A stretch of DNA of 64,000 bases from the NCBI GenBank assembly GCA_029931535.1, contig JAQPZY010001660.1, positions 4,613,001 to 4,677,000 of the forward strand. The letters are read 5' to 3'. Of this stretch, positions 1 to 8,986 are shown one piece after another. Numbering within the stretch: the first letter of the stretch is position 1; every line of letters begins with the position of its first letter. The translations under genes and the position numbers were made by a program. The stretch comes from Margaritifera margaritifera (taxonomy: Eukaryota; Mollusca; Bivalvia; Unionida; Margaritiferidae). Under the pieces are notes generated by a model. It had not been told where the DNA came from and ran no database searches. It saw nothing but the letters and a program-made list of their open reading frames with translations.

Positions 1-548
1 TGTTCACATGAATTTCAATTCTTTCCATCAATTGTTTATCAAAATAGTCGATAAACTTTGGATATTTTGACGTAATTGTCTTCAGATTTGAAATTTTAGT
101 TTTAAATTCCAATGTGTCGTCAGCGTTTACAAGGCCATTTTCTCCGAAAATAGATTCCATTATCTCTTTTTTGGCCTTTGATTCGACACCGATTCTATTT
201 TGTAGATAATGCTTTACATTGTCTTTAAGATGTTTGGAACACAAACGTCGTTTTTGCTGCCGGGAATGAATGCTGGATTGCTTTTGTCAAAGCCTTTTTG
301 CCGTCTGTTCCAAACTCTATTTCTTCAGGTACTCGGAGTTCAATCATATGTACATATCTTTCAATATATGTTGCCAAATGGGGGAAAAAGGACCTTTATG
401 TCTGATAACTTGCATCTTTATGTAACAGAATTGGTCCTAAAAAAATGGGATGATCTTTAGTCTCTTTTCTAACAACTCTAACATTTTTATAGACTATTGC
501 TGTCACAAAAAAACGACCTAAGTTAAACGTTCTGTCAACATCTATGGA
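1..548 (-). pseudogene. MULE-like transposase, C-terminal part, interrupted by Polinton 1
   Basis: Read on the minus strand from position 551, the sequence encodes a MULE/Mutator-like transposase core: VDRTFNLGRFFVT at the start, then TKDHPIFLGPI and a segment around GKKALTKAI followed by a Phe-Pro-Ala stretch, which is the usual order in this family. The reading frame is broken after about 60 codons by a stop and later by frameshifts, so it is a decaying copy. The segment begins exactly at the TACAC duplication, and the upstream part of the same gene resumes on the other side of Polinton 1 near 18951. The family assignment rests on motif recognition; a search against MULE transposases would settle it. 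Confidence 0.6.
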
Positions 549-553
549 TACAC
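549..553. repeat. Target-site duplication (left), TACAC
   Basis: TACAC immediately precedes the left inverted repeat and is repeated at 18946-18950 right after the other end. Polintons usually make 5-6 bp duplications, so this marks the exact insertion site. Confidence 0.9.
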
Positions 554-737
554 AGTAGTAAGGTAAAAGGCGGTTTCTGGCACATTTTGTTTTTCGCCGG
601 TCGCCGACCTTTTTAGCCTTTGTTAGAGACCCCCGTTAAGTTAATAAAAGCTTCTATTAAGCATTATTTTCCACCCCAAAGGTAAAAAAAGTAAGGGCAA
701 AAGATGTTTTATAACAAATTTGGCGCCTCCATGATGA
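554..737 (+). repeat. Left terminal inverted repeat, Polinton 1
   Basis: 184 bp starting AGTAGTAAGGTAAAAGGCGG. It matches the reverse complement of 18762-18945 except for A at 660 against the complement of C at 18839. The AG start fits Polinton termini. No gene lies between the repeat and 805. Confidence 0.97.
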
Positions 738-804
738 CAACGCATCAAGGGTAATCGCTGAATCCACATTCATAAATGAATGCACACATAGGTTTACTTA
801 TGCG

Positions 805-1371
805 TTAATTTTCCGCCATCATGGATATTATAATTTTTTCAAAAATGTTGATACAATTTAAAAAGAAACGTCTGTTGACAGTTAATTTAGATGTTATGTA
901 TGATGTGTTGTTGTATAGGTTATATAGAATTATGTCCTGAAACTTAGGCCTGATTACAAAATTGTTATTTTTAAGTTTGTTTTTGGAAACACCACCGCTG
1001 GAGTTCATGGAAGTATTTGATAGTAAAAATTTAGTTATAAAATCTGCTTCATCGGATTCATCATTGGTACTTGGTATTAGTATTTCTGGGACAACATCGC
1101 TATGATTTTTTACGCTTCCAGGAATAATAATTTTGAAAAATTCGTCATCGTCAGCTTTATTTGTTTGTATTTTGATTATGTTACCATGCTGCTCAACAAA
1201 ATATATTTTAATAAGTGTATCATTGATGGAATTTATATCATAGCTGAATGGAGAGTTTACATGCAGTATTGCATTGTGTATGATATAGCAATCTTCAATG
1301 CTGCCATGAATAACAAAGTAATCCATGATGGTGGATTTTTTATGTGTGTGATTTTGTGGTGAATTTCCCAT
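805..1371 (-). CDS. Unknown Polinton 1 protein, 188 aa
   Basis: I do not recognise this protein. The ATG at 1371-1369 is chosen over an upstream GTG because this is eukaryotic DNA and because ATAATAAAT immediately before the ATG resembles the leader of other genes in this element. The protein is rich in Asn, Ile, Ser and Asp, with a low-complexity NKLKNNN stretch around residue 133 and no signal peptide or clear membrane segment. The frame is intact and ends in TAA. It lies 8 bp after the next upstream gene, so the two are probably co-transcribed. As the outermost gene of the left arm it is accessory rather than part of the capsid or replication module. Confidence 0.6.
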   Translation of the reverse strand: MGNSPQNHTHKKSTIMDYFVIHGSIEDCYIIHNAILHVNSPFSYDINSINDTLIKIYFVEQHGNIIKIQTNKADDDEFFKIIIPGSVKNHSDVVPEILIPSTNDESDEADFITKFLLSNTSMNSSGGVSKNKLKNNNFVIRPKFQDIILYNLYNNTSYITSKLTVNRRFFLNCINIFEKIIISMMAEN

Positions 1372-1379
1372 ATTTATTA

Positions 1380-1862
1380 TCACGTATATTTAAATGAATA
1401 TTTTTTTTTATATTTTGATTTTCTGTTAGGAACAATATCGATTAACATGTCTTCCTTGGTTTGTAGTTCATGTATTAAGTCGATGATATTATATTCTTTA
1501 CCTCGCAGATATGCTTGCAATTGTGTTTGCATTTTTGAGTACATCGATGACGCTAATTTACATGATGATTTTTTTTGTTCGAGTTTTGGTTCTAAACGTT
1601 TAAATCCAGCGATGATAAATATGCCAGCACCTGATAATATAAGAAAAAGAGGATTAAGTAAACTTCCCGCCGAAACGATGCCAGCTGTTGTCAGTAAAAG
1701 TGGAGCATAGAATATTAATTTTATTAGTCGGCTGTAGTACCTGTGCGCACGCTTTGCACAGTACATTTTTTTATGATAGGTATTGAAGTATGCTATAAGT
1801 TGATCTCGCTCATCATCGGGTATCGTTTTTGAGATATGATTAAAATCAATAATAAATTTCAT
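1380..1862 (-). CDS. Unknown membrane protein, 160 aa
   Basis: An intact frame from ATG to TGA. Residues about 47-90 form two closely spaced hydrophobic segments (FYAPLLLTTAGIVSAG and LFLILSGAGIFIIAGF) joined by a short turn, suggesting a membrane hairpin. The N-terminal 45 residues are charged and include a Tyr/His/Arg-rich stretch, and the C-terminal 70 residues are basic and possibly helical, ending in a Lys/Tyr-rich tail. The start is preceded by TTAATTATTAATA, the AT-rich leader seen before many genes here. It lies 9 bp downstream of the repeat-protein gene, in a tight minus-strand cluster. The function is unknown; a membrane-associated virion or host-interaction role is only a guess. 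Confidence 0.65.
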   Translation of the reverse strand: MKFIIDFNHISKTIPDDERDQLIAYFNTYHKKMYCAKRAHRYYSRLIKLIFYAPLLLTTAGIVSAGSLLNPLFLILSGAGIFIIAGFKRLEPKLEQKKSSCKLASSMYSKMQTQLQAYLRGKEYNIIDLIHELQTKEDMLIDIVPNRKSKYKKKYSFKYT

Positions 1863-1871
1863 TATTAATAA

Positions 1872-3050
1872 TTAATGTATAATTTTTAGTGTTGAAGCTG
1901 AATTAATGATCATTGTTCGAAAGTCTACATTATGTTTATCATCAAGTACTGCTCTGTATTTGTCGAACACTTTAGATGTTTGATTTCGGAGTCGTTCTTC
2001 TTGTTTTTCATCATATTCTGCTTTAGATTTATAATCGAGCGTGTTTGAAGCCGTGATGATATCATTTATTTCTCCGATTTTATTTTCATGTGAATCAATA
2101 AATTCGATGGCCCCTTTGACAAAGTCGATGTTAATATTACTTGGTAACAAGTACTTGTAAAGTATCACATATGCTGTTGCGAACCTTTCTTTTACATTTG
2201 ATTGATCATCCTTTAAATAATCGGATTGATCTGAAACCTCTTTAGAATAAAAAGTGAGTAGTGCTGTTTTAATTTCTTTTATTCCTGTATCAGAGTTTAC
2301 TTGCTGGTGAAGATATAATGATCTAATATTTTTAACAATAGGATTTTTAAAGGTAATATCATCTGCTAAACGAACATTATTGTCAGCTTTTTGCCATTGA
2401 TCTCGTGGTACCTCGTAATGAGAGAAAAGGTATTTTTTAACATCATTAATACTTGTCCATTCTTTTATTTTATTCAAATCAGCTACTTTTATTTTGTCTT
2501 CTAAATGTTTATTCTTATTATAAAAATCGACCGCCGAGTTAATAATGTTTTCATAAATATCTATTTTTATTGTAAACAAATGAACTCGATACTACCAAAG
2601 AGTAAAATATGCATCAATGAATTTGCTAATATCATTATAAAATTTAATAACCTCCTCAAATTTTGTATTTGCTGCAGCTCTTATGATCAGGTTTTTAAAT
2701 TTTTTATTTTTTTCATCATTAATAAAATCTGTGTATTTATCAAATATAATCGATCTCTTATTTTTTATCATATTTTCTTGTTCTTCAGTAAGCGATAATT
2801 TACCTCTAAACTCAAAAGTTTCTGGAACATTTTGTATTTTGGTGATATCAACATAATCTTTATTTGATTCGATAAATTCGATAGCTGATTTTACGGTGCC
2901 TGCTGGTATAGTATCCAACAACAAGTACTGATATAATATTGCATACGCCGCAGCAAAATCATCTCGTAATTCATTTTCAGGCAAGAGTTCATTTACTTTT
3001 AATTTTTCTTTTATTTGATCACGTAAATTAGAATATTGTGGATCGGACAT
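1872..3050 (-). CDS. Two-repeat unknown protein, split by one in-frame TAG
   Basis: Two open stretches (3050-2595 and 2591-1872) are in the same frame and separated only by TAG at 2594-2592. The second stretch has no ATG until its last ~15 codons, so it cannot easily be an independent gene. The two halves are homologous: each contains a helix like AAAYAILYQYLL / ATAYVILYKYLL, followed by an AIEFI segment and later a KR/SKVFDKY segment. This points to an internal duplication of an all-helical domain of about 110 residues. The upstream gene at 3097-3921 carries a third, weaker copy (LATSYLILL). The TAG is either a nonsense mutation or a recoded codon. I do not recognise the family. Confidence 0.6.
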
Positions 3051-3096
3051 AAAGTTTTTTATTACACGATTATCATCGTTTTTGGTTATTATGATA

Positions 3097-3921
3097 TTAT
3101 GCTGCTTGATTTGGATCTGGTGCCCACTTTATTTCATCTGGTATTTCAGTAAGTGAATCTAATTCATCGTAAAAAACCTTTTTTTCGGGTTCTGATAGCA
3201 GCTTAAGTTTTTTTTCAATTGTTTCCACAGTATCAAAAGCAGTTGCTATATCATCATCATCATACTTATTTTTATATCCTTTTGTTTTTGATGATAATAG
3301 TATTAAGTAGCTTGTGGCGAGCCCGTGTACATCATCGGGTTCATTATGGACAGCAATAACTGTTTCAGCGTCATTGTAATCGAGTCCAACATCGCTGAAG
3401 AACCGTCGTTTAGCAAAATTGTTATGTGCTTTAATATTTCTCCCGAGACCAAACCGTTTCTTTTCAAAAATATTATCTAAACAGGTTGATCTGTTCTTAT
3501 GATCTCGATCTCGTTCTTTTATACCACCAAATTTTTGTCTTACTATAAATTTTGTTCGTAGTATTGTTAAAATATTATCTTTTGTTAGTTCTAGAATTAC
3601 ACTATGAAGTAGATCCTTAATCTGATTTTCTAACTGTACCATTTCAGATGGAACACAAAATTTTACGAATACATCATACTTATCTAATATTTCTTTCATC
3701 TGTTTTTTTCTCATTGATATAACCGATCGCAGGTTTAAAATGTTATCAGTGATCTCAGACGGATTACTTAACATATTTGCTAGTTCGCGAATAGCTATTC
3801 GACTGCTTTCTGTTCTTTTATCAGCTGTTGGTGAAGTAAAATCTGATTTAAAAATTTGAGTGTGATCAAATTCAAAAATTTTATTGTAGAACTCACGACA
3901 TACCTCAACAACTTCACTCAT
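3097..3921 (-). CDS. Unknown helical protein, 274 aa, related to its downstream neighbour
   Basis: An intact ATG-to-TAA frame. The leader ATTATTATAAACA precedes the ATG. The N-terminal half is predicted helical with many Lys/Glu/Ile residues. The middle (about residues 140-175) is very basic with RQKFGG, KERDRDHKNRS and FGLGRN. The C-terminal third has LATSYLILL and an acidic region, resembling the repeat in the next gene. There are no transmembrane segments. The three related segments on this strand look like a lineage-specific family expanded by duplication. I can assign no function; the position next to the fibre gene leaves a minor virion role possible. Confidence 0.65.
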   Translation of the reverse strand: MSEVVEVCREFYNKIFEFDHTQIFKSDFTSPTADKRTESSRIAIRELANMLSNPSEITDNILNLRSVISMRKKQMKEILDKYDVFVKFCVPSEMVQLENQIKDLLHSVILELTKDNILTILRTKFIVRQKFGGIKERDRDHKNRSTCLDNIFEKKRFGLGRNIKAHNNFAKRRFFSDVGLDYNDAETVIAVHNEPDDVHGLATSYLILLSSKTKGYKNKYDDDDIATAFDTVETIEKKLKLLSEPEKKVFYDELDSLTEIPDEIKWAPDPNQAA

Positions 3922-3966
3922 TGTTTATAATAATTTTGCAGACAAAAATGTTTACAGTATTAATAG

Positions 3967-5497
3967 TTAAACAATATCATCCAGAGTAAACATCTGAAAC
4001 AACGTTAGACCAGGATTTGTAGGTTCGGCGTTAATTACAACCAACTTGAAATACAAATATTTAGTTACGACGGGCACAGCAAATTCTTGAATAGTATTTC
4101 CAATATAAATAACATTCGGAACGGTTGTATATAATGTCGACTAGCCAACATCATTATTAGATCCATCAAGTCGCCAATTAAAAATTCTTTCTCCACCACC
4201 AGCTCGCCCGCGCAGTTGAAATTTCCATATCGCAACCGGTGATGGGCACTGAACTTTAATCCAGAAAATTGCTGACATGCCATTGGTCGCCCATTCGTTT
4301 GTGTTTACTGCATATTGAAGATGATATACAAATGCGTTAAAACCATCATAACCAGGATATGATGATGATGTTGATACAATAAATCCAGTACGATTGTTGC
4401 TATTTCCTTGCAGCGGCGGAATATACCCAACATTATTTTTAGATCGAGTAACACCACCACCGACAACTTTGGAATAGACATATGCTTTATTTGTTAGGTC
4501 ATCTGTTACAGTTGGGGCGGTCGCGCACTTTACAACACAGTTTGTCATCACTAGATTTCCCGTCATTGTGTCGCCGATTTTTTTACAACTGTGCTGCTAA
4601 GATTTAACAATGATGAGTACGGAACAGCATCTCCAGGATTAGTCGGTGCCGGTAAATTTACCAGTAATCTGTTATTCATGTTGAGTGTCCCGGTCATTGT
4701 ATCGCCGGTTTTAAGAACAGCGTTATCATTCATGTACTTGACGCTAACCGCATTGTCAACTGCCAATGACGTATAAGTATCAATTCCGTTTAAACGTATC
4801 TTCCCATGTTGAGCGAGCCTAACATCGTACTTCCGAGTCGTGGAACATATTCACTGAACTTCGTGAACATTTGTGCATAAGAAATTGCGTCGGATGAATT
4901 TGTTGGCGGGTAAGCTGTTGGTAAGCCTGTTATTTTTCCGTTGTTAGACATCGTTAATGTACCAACCATCATATCACCTGTTCGTTTGATGTTTAGTGAT
5001 GTAACATCGTCCACATACGTCTTATTAACGAGGTCGTACGGCTCTGTTGGAAACGCCGATGATTTTATTTTGTTTTTATCCATGTTGAGAGGGCCTGCCA
5101 TTGTGTCACCGCTTTTCTGAACATGTGAATTATCAGATTCAACCAATTGGTTTAGACTCACTGCTTGTGTTGGATCAATATCTGCTGGTGGATAATCTGT
5201 CACCAAGCCAGTAATCTTATTACCTGACATATTTAATACTCCCGTCATAGTGTCACCGGATTTATTAACCATGTTAGACAACTGACTTAAACTAACTGCT
5301 TGTGCTGCATCTGCGTTCACAGGCGGATAATTCGTCTCCAAATTTATTATACGTTGGTTATTCATATTTAGGTTTCCCGTCATTGAGTCTCCTGTTCGTT
5401 TTAAATAACCATCTAAATTTATTGTTTTACTCGAATCAGTTTGATCAACCGGTCCGGTAACGCTAATTAATGTTCCAAATTTTGTGTAATATGACAT
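3967..5497 (-). pseudogene. Fibre-like protein with phage tail-fibre-type repeats
   Basis: The N-terminal two thirds are about seven repeats of 35-45 residues built on GDxMxGxLxMxxxxIxxL (for example SGDTMTGVLNM), the repeat of many phage tail fibres. The C-terminal part (from about 4540) is a beta-rich domain with Trp, Gly and Asn that resembles a carbohydrate-binding or discoidin-like fold. The likely role is attachment to the host cell. The frame is broken by a one-base loss near 4795-4806, another in a T7 run at 4578-4584, and an in-frame TAG at 4143-4141; the frame then stays open for 57 codons to TAA at 3969-3967. The T7 break is also a possible slippery site on the coding strand. The gene diverges from the ATPase across 68 bp. 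Confidence 0.75.
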
Positions 5498-5565
5498 TAT
5501 TGTTTCAAAGATATATAAATACGTTCATTACAAAATTATATTGCACGAATCTATAAATAGATCCA
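5498..5565. promoter_or_regulatory. Divergent promoter between fibre and ATPase genes
   Basis: This 68-bp AT-rich gap separates two divergent start codons. It contains TATATAAATA near 5511 (towards the fibre gene on the complementary strand) and TATAAATA at 5553-5560, six bases before the ATPase ATG. The TATA-type motifs are visible; promoter activity is inferred. Confidence 0.5.
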
Positions 5566-6408
5566 ATGCCAATAATAAATTTTATTTCCATCGAAGTCAT
5601 CGTGAACAAACATAATTATGATCTGCCTAATTGCCATTATCTAATTGTTGGTAGAACTGGATCCGGTAAAACTAATCTTTTACTTGATCTTCTTCTGAAC
5701 AATAAACTTAATTATGACCGAGTATACATCTATACTGTAAATCCACAACAGGATAAGTATAATACGCTGAGTCAGTACAATGAACCACTTAAGAAAGCCA
5801 TGGGCTGTGCCGATGATATCTTTGTTATTAAAGACCCTGAGGACGTTATTCCAGTTGCAGATCTTGACTCTGATGAAAACAAAATTATTGTCTTTGATGA
5901 TATCCCACTCGAGCACAACGAAATTGAAAAAATTAAGTCTTACTTTTCATTGTCCAGAAACAAGCGATGTAATTAAATTTTTTTGGCTCAAGGTTTTTTT
6001 AACGTGAATAAGTTTATCAGACGTAACACTGGTTGCTTTATACTTTTTGACGGCCTTGATAACACCGATATTGAAAAAATCGCACACGACTTTTGTGGAG
6101 CCATTTCCAAAGAGGAATTCATTCGGCGATACCATGAAGCGACGAGATATGATGTGGAACTGAGCGGTACCTCCAGTGCTAACCCTAATCTCTCAAGTCA
6201 ATCTTTCAAAGAAAGATCCAGAGATTCAACGAGATCAAGAGCGCTTAAAGACACTAAACATAAGTTCTTTATATTTGATCGGATGACAACAGATCCTAAT
6301 AAAATGTTTCGTAGTTGCGAGCAATTTTAGCGTGATTTTTCTTTGATAGATTCGGATCCAAATGAAAGTGATCATCGTTCAGCAATAGCATTGCCAATTG
6401 AAAAATAA
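5566..6408 (+). pseudogene. FtsK/HerA-type genome-packaging ATPase (A32-like)
   Basis: The ATPase would pump the genome into the capsid. Walker A is GRTGSGKT at about residues 29-36 and Walker B IIVFDDI at about 107-113. A Ser-Arg-Asn-Lys segment and an LAQGFF segment follow, as expected in the Polinton/A32 family. Two in-frame stops interrupt an otherwise single frame: TAA about 135 codons in (near 5974) and TAG at 6328-6330. After the TAG the frame stays open for 25 codons to TAA at 6406-6408. Near the C-terminus a copy of the 17-bp hairpin (6201-6217) lies inside the coding sequence, in a Ser/Arg-rich linker. Apart from the stops the family features are well kept. Confidence 0.85.
6201..6217. 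repeat. Dispersed hairpin copy 1, ATCTTTCAAAGAAAGAT
   Basis: Perfect 7-bp stem with an AAA loop, inside the ATPase gene and kept in frame. It is the only copy besides copy 7 that lies in coding sequence. Confidence 0.9.
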
Positions 6409-6451
6409 TGTGTAAATAATATGTTAACATTAATATAACGTATTATTATCA

Positions 6452-7607
6452 ATGGGGTCCGTTGATAAAAAAGTACTTGAAGGATTAATTAAAGGTAAAG
6501 AACGAAACAGGCAATTATTTCTAGAAGCAAGACTTGGAAGACAACGAACTGAGGAAGATCTAAAAGAAATATTTAAACCTATTACAAGTGCTGTTGAATC
6601 TGCTGCTGAAACCGCTGAAAAGTCATTAACAACTAAAACTGATTCAGTGAAGGAATTGGTTGCCCGTCTCGCAGCTGGAGCAGATGAAAAATCAGCAGCA
6701 ACACAGAAATTAATAAGTGATATGAGCGAGAATTTAATTAAAAGATTCTACATTCAAGACGAAGATTTAAAACAGTTGATCATAAACAAAGATATGGTTG
6801 GATTAAGAAATTACGTCATGTTTAAAAAAAAAACTTTTAAAACAACTTGAAGACGAACAAAAAACTAAAACAGGTCCTGAATATCGTGAAATTGGTGCAA
6901 AAAGAGACGAAGAAGGGAAAAAAACTGAACAAGCTGAACAAGTGCTTGAAATTGCTAAAAAAACAGGAGGAAAAAAAATTGAATCTAAAGTAGCGGAAAT
7001 AACATTTAAAACATTAAAAGAAAAAATTGATAATTATAAATCCGATCCTAATATCGAAATTACAAGATTAAATGAGCCTGTTAATCCATATGATGATAGA
7101 GACCTTGATAGATATTTTAATGAAGTTATTGCGAAATCTAAAAAAAAATATATGATCGCCGATTGTTTACTCTCTGATGATGAAATTATAAAAATGAGAC
7201 CTGAACAGATAGAAACGCTTATTAATGTTATCAGAGTGCATAACAGACGTTCAGGCAAAGCTGCTGCAAAACGTCCTGATGTTAGAGCTGATTTGGATAA
7301 AACAATAAAATATTTAAGAGACCTTAAACTGAAATATGAAAGATCATATGCTGAATATTATAAAGATGTTGTACCGTCAACTAAAGGAATAATGAAATGG
7401 CAAACAGGAAGTGGAATAAAAGTGTTTTCATCTCCGGCTGATGTTTATGATAGGTTTATGTTAATTATCTCATCAAAACAAGCTGGAAACACCGGCACTG
7501 AAATTGATAATGAGATCGTTTAAATGTTGGATTACTTTCGGTCAAATAACTTAATTACCACAGATGAGTATCAAATTCTTAGCAGAGATCTTATAGATTC
7601 ACTATGA
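6452..7607 (+). pseudogene. PY-like Polinton structural protein
   Basis: The first part (6452-6850) is a helical, Lys/Glu/Ala-rich protein. After an A10 run at 6824-6833 the downstream frame continues the same Lys/Glu-rich helical character. The C-terminal region contains a GIMKWQTGSG patch and an AGNTGTEIDNE segment followed by LDYFRS, a signature I associate with the PY-type protein of metazoan Polintons. A TAA at 7521-7523 interrupts that signature, and the same frame stays open to TGA at 7605-7607. So the gene has one frameshift at a homopolymer and one stop. It sits between ATPase and penton genes, the usual neighbourhood of PY. A capsid-associated role is inferred. Confidence 0.65.
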
Positions 7608-7633
7608 TCGACTCAACTCAACGCGACCAACCG

Positions 7634-7650
7634 ATCTTTCTTTGAAAGAT
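7634..7650. repeat. Dispersed hairpin copy 2, ATCTTTCTTTGAAAGAT
   Basis: Perfect 7-bp stem with a TTT loop, 27 nt after the TGA of the PY-like gene and before the penton gene. Confidence 0.95.
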
Positions 7651-7720
7651 TCATCGATTCAACACCGTTGTGTCGCACCGATTCAATTCGAACAGTTTTA
7701 ATAACGCATTATTATAAATA

Positions 7721-8467
7721 ATGAGCGAAATAACATTTTTTCTTGATTCGTCTCAAACTAAATTCAGCAGCAAAAATTTTACTGTGTATTATAATCCACC
7801 AGTTGTTCTTAATCCAAGTAATAAATACCGAATTGGACTTATATCAGCGACTCTTTGGAACAGCTTTTTTAACATCAATAATGCCATTACCGCAGGTGAC
7901 CTAGTCGTTAACAATAATTTCACGTACAGGCTCAACAATGCATCTCCATGGGTAACTGTAACAATTCCACCCGGTGCATACAATATAAATAACATTAATA
8001 AATTCTTAGGGTTAGATGATTTTACAATTGAGCCAAATTATAATACATTACGTGCTAGAATCATTCTTAAAAATAACATCACCGTTGATTTTTCAGCACC
8101 ATTTTCATTTGCGGATTTGGTTGGCTTTGAACATAAACAATATAGTGCCAATGGGGTAACTGCCACGTTTGAAGGAGAAAAACCTGTTAACATTACTAAT
8201 GTCAATGCTGTGTTAATCGATTGCAGTATTGCTAATGGATCGTATTCTGCCTCCGGAACTCGTAATCAATCGATCTATAGTTTTTCACCTGATTCGCCAC
8301 CAGGATCATTAATTCAAGTTAACCCAAAGCAAATTATTTATTATCCACTTAACGTAGAATCGCAGATATCATCGATCACAATGAAGTTAACAGATCAAAC
8401 CGGACGCCAACTTGATCTCAACAATGAACTAGTAACATATTTTTTGCATCTGGTTGAAGACGATTGA
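7721..8467 (+). CDS. Minor capsid protein (penton-like), 248 aa
   Basis: An intact ATG-to-TGA frame, the best preserved virion gene of the element. The N-terminus has FFLDSSQTKF, then NPSNKYRIGLISATLWNSF, the hallmark of Polinton minor capsid proteins (a single jelly-roll penton that fills capsid vertices). Beta-rich sequence follows, including an IIYYPLNVESQISSIT stretch typical of the C-terminal strands. The length is normal for the family. The start is preceded by TTATTATAAATA, and a hairpin copy lies upstream. The next gene follows closely. Position immediately upstream of the major capsid block supports the call. Confidence 0.85.
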   Translation: MSEITFFLDSSQTKFSSKNFTVYYNPPVVLNPSNKYRIGLISATLWNSFFNINNAITAGDLVVNNNFTYRLNNASPWVTVTIPPGAYNINNINKFLGLDDFTIEPNYNTLRARIILKNNITVDFSAPFSFADLVGFEHKQYSANGVTATFEGEKPVNITNVNAVLIDCSIANGSYSASGTRNQSIYSFSPDSPPGSLIQVNPKQIIYYPLNVESQISSITMKLTDQTGRQLDLNNELVTYFLHLVEDD

Positions 8468-8483
8468 ATGATGGGTCGATCCG

Positions 8484-8500
8484 ATCTTTCTTTGAAAGAT
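8484..8500. repeat. Dispersed hairpin copy 3, ATCTTTCTTTGAAAGAT
   Basis: Starts 17 nt after the penton TGA and ends before the start codon chosen for the next gene (8537). Confidence 0.95.
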
Positions 8501-8536
8501 TCAACGAATCAGTTTTTATCATCACACAATTTAATA

Positions 8537-8908
8537 ATGAACCGAAGAAAAATCTATCGAGAACATACAATTGGAGGAAATCTGCTAGGAAACATTTTGT
8601 CAAAGTTGGTTCAGCATGGGCCTGGACTCGCTACAAAATTGGCGGCTGTCGCACTTAAATCATTAGAATCATTCGCAACTGGAGCTATGAGTAAAGTTGG
8701 TGATGCTGCTGGCAATCCTATTGCTGAACGATTTATAAAACCCTCAGACACATCACGTCAACTAGATCAACAACTAATTAGATCGATTGCGCCATCTCCA
8801 GAAGCAGCACGTGCAATGATCAAAACAGCAAAAAAGTTATTGTCTCAGGATAGTGAGCAAATTATTAAGCAATTAAATGATAAGATTTCAGCGCGACTTG
8901 AAAATTAA
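8537..8908 (+). CDS. Small virion-like protein, 123 aa
   Basis: The frame is open from 8468, but the ATG at 8537 is preferred because TTTAATA lies just before it, as in other genes of the element, and because the hairpin then falls outside the gene. The N-terminus is basic (MNRRKIYREH). Residues about 13-50 are Gly/Ala/Leu-rich and amphipathic (GGNLLGNILSKL, ATKLAAVALKSL), like membrane-active minor capsid proteins of adenovirus type. The C-terminal half is helical and ends in acidic/Lys-rich residues. The position between penton and major capsid genes suggests a minor or scaffold virion protein. The function is inferred from position and composition only. Confidence 0.6.
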   Translation: MNRRKIYREHTIGGNLLGNILSKLVQHGPGLATKLAAVALKSLESFATGAMSKVGDAAGNPIAERFIKPSDTSRQLDQQLIRSIAPSPEAARAMIKTAKKLLSQDSEQIIKQLNDKISARLEN

Positions 8909-8915
8909 AATCCGG

Positions 8916-8932
8916 ATCTTTCAAAGAAATAT
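8916..8932. repeat. Dispersed hairpin copy 4, imperfect
   Basis: ATCTTTCAAAGAAATAT, one mismatch in the stem (GAAATAT for GAAAGAT), 8 nt after the TAA of the small virion gene. Confidence 0.9.
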
Positions 8933-8986
8933 CGACGACCTGATATTGCCGCGTTTTAAGGCATTTTTATCTAACAGAAATTAATA

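Noticed and set aside
209..460. 83-codon plus-strand frame
   Set aside because: It lies antisense to the recognisable transposase segment and has no features.
8468..8536. Upstream start of the small virion gene at 8468
   Set aside because: It would translate the hairpin; the ATG at 8537 has the usual AT-rich leader and keeps the hairpin in the gap, as in the neighbouring gaps.
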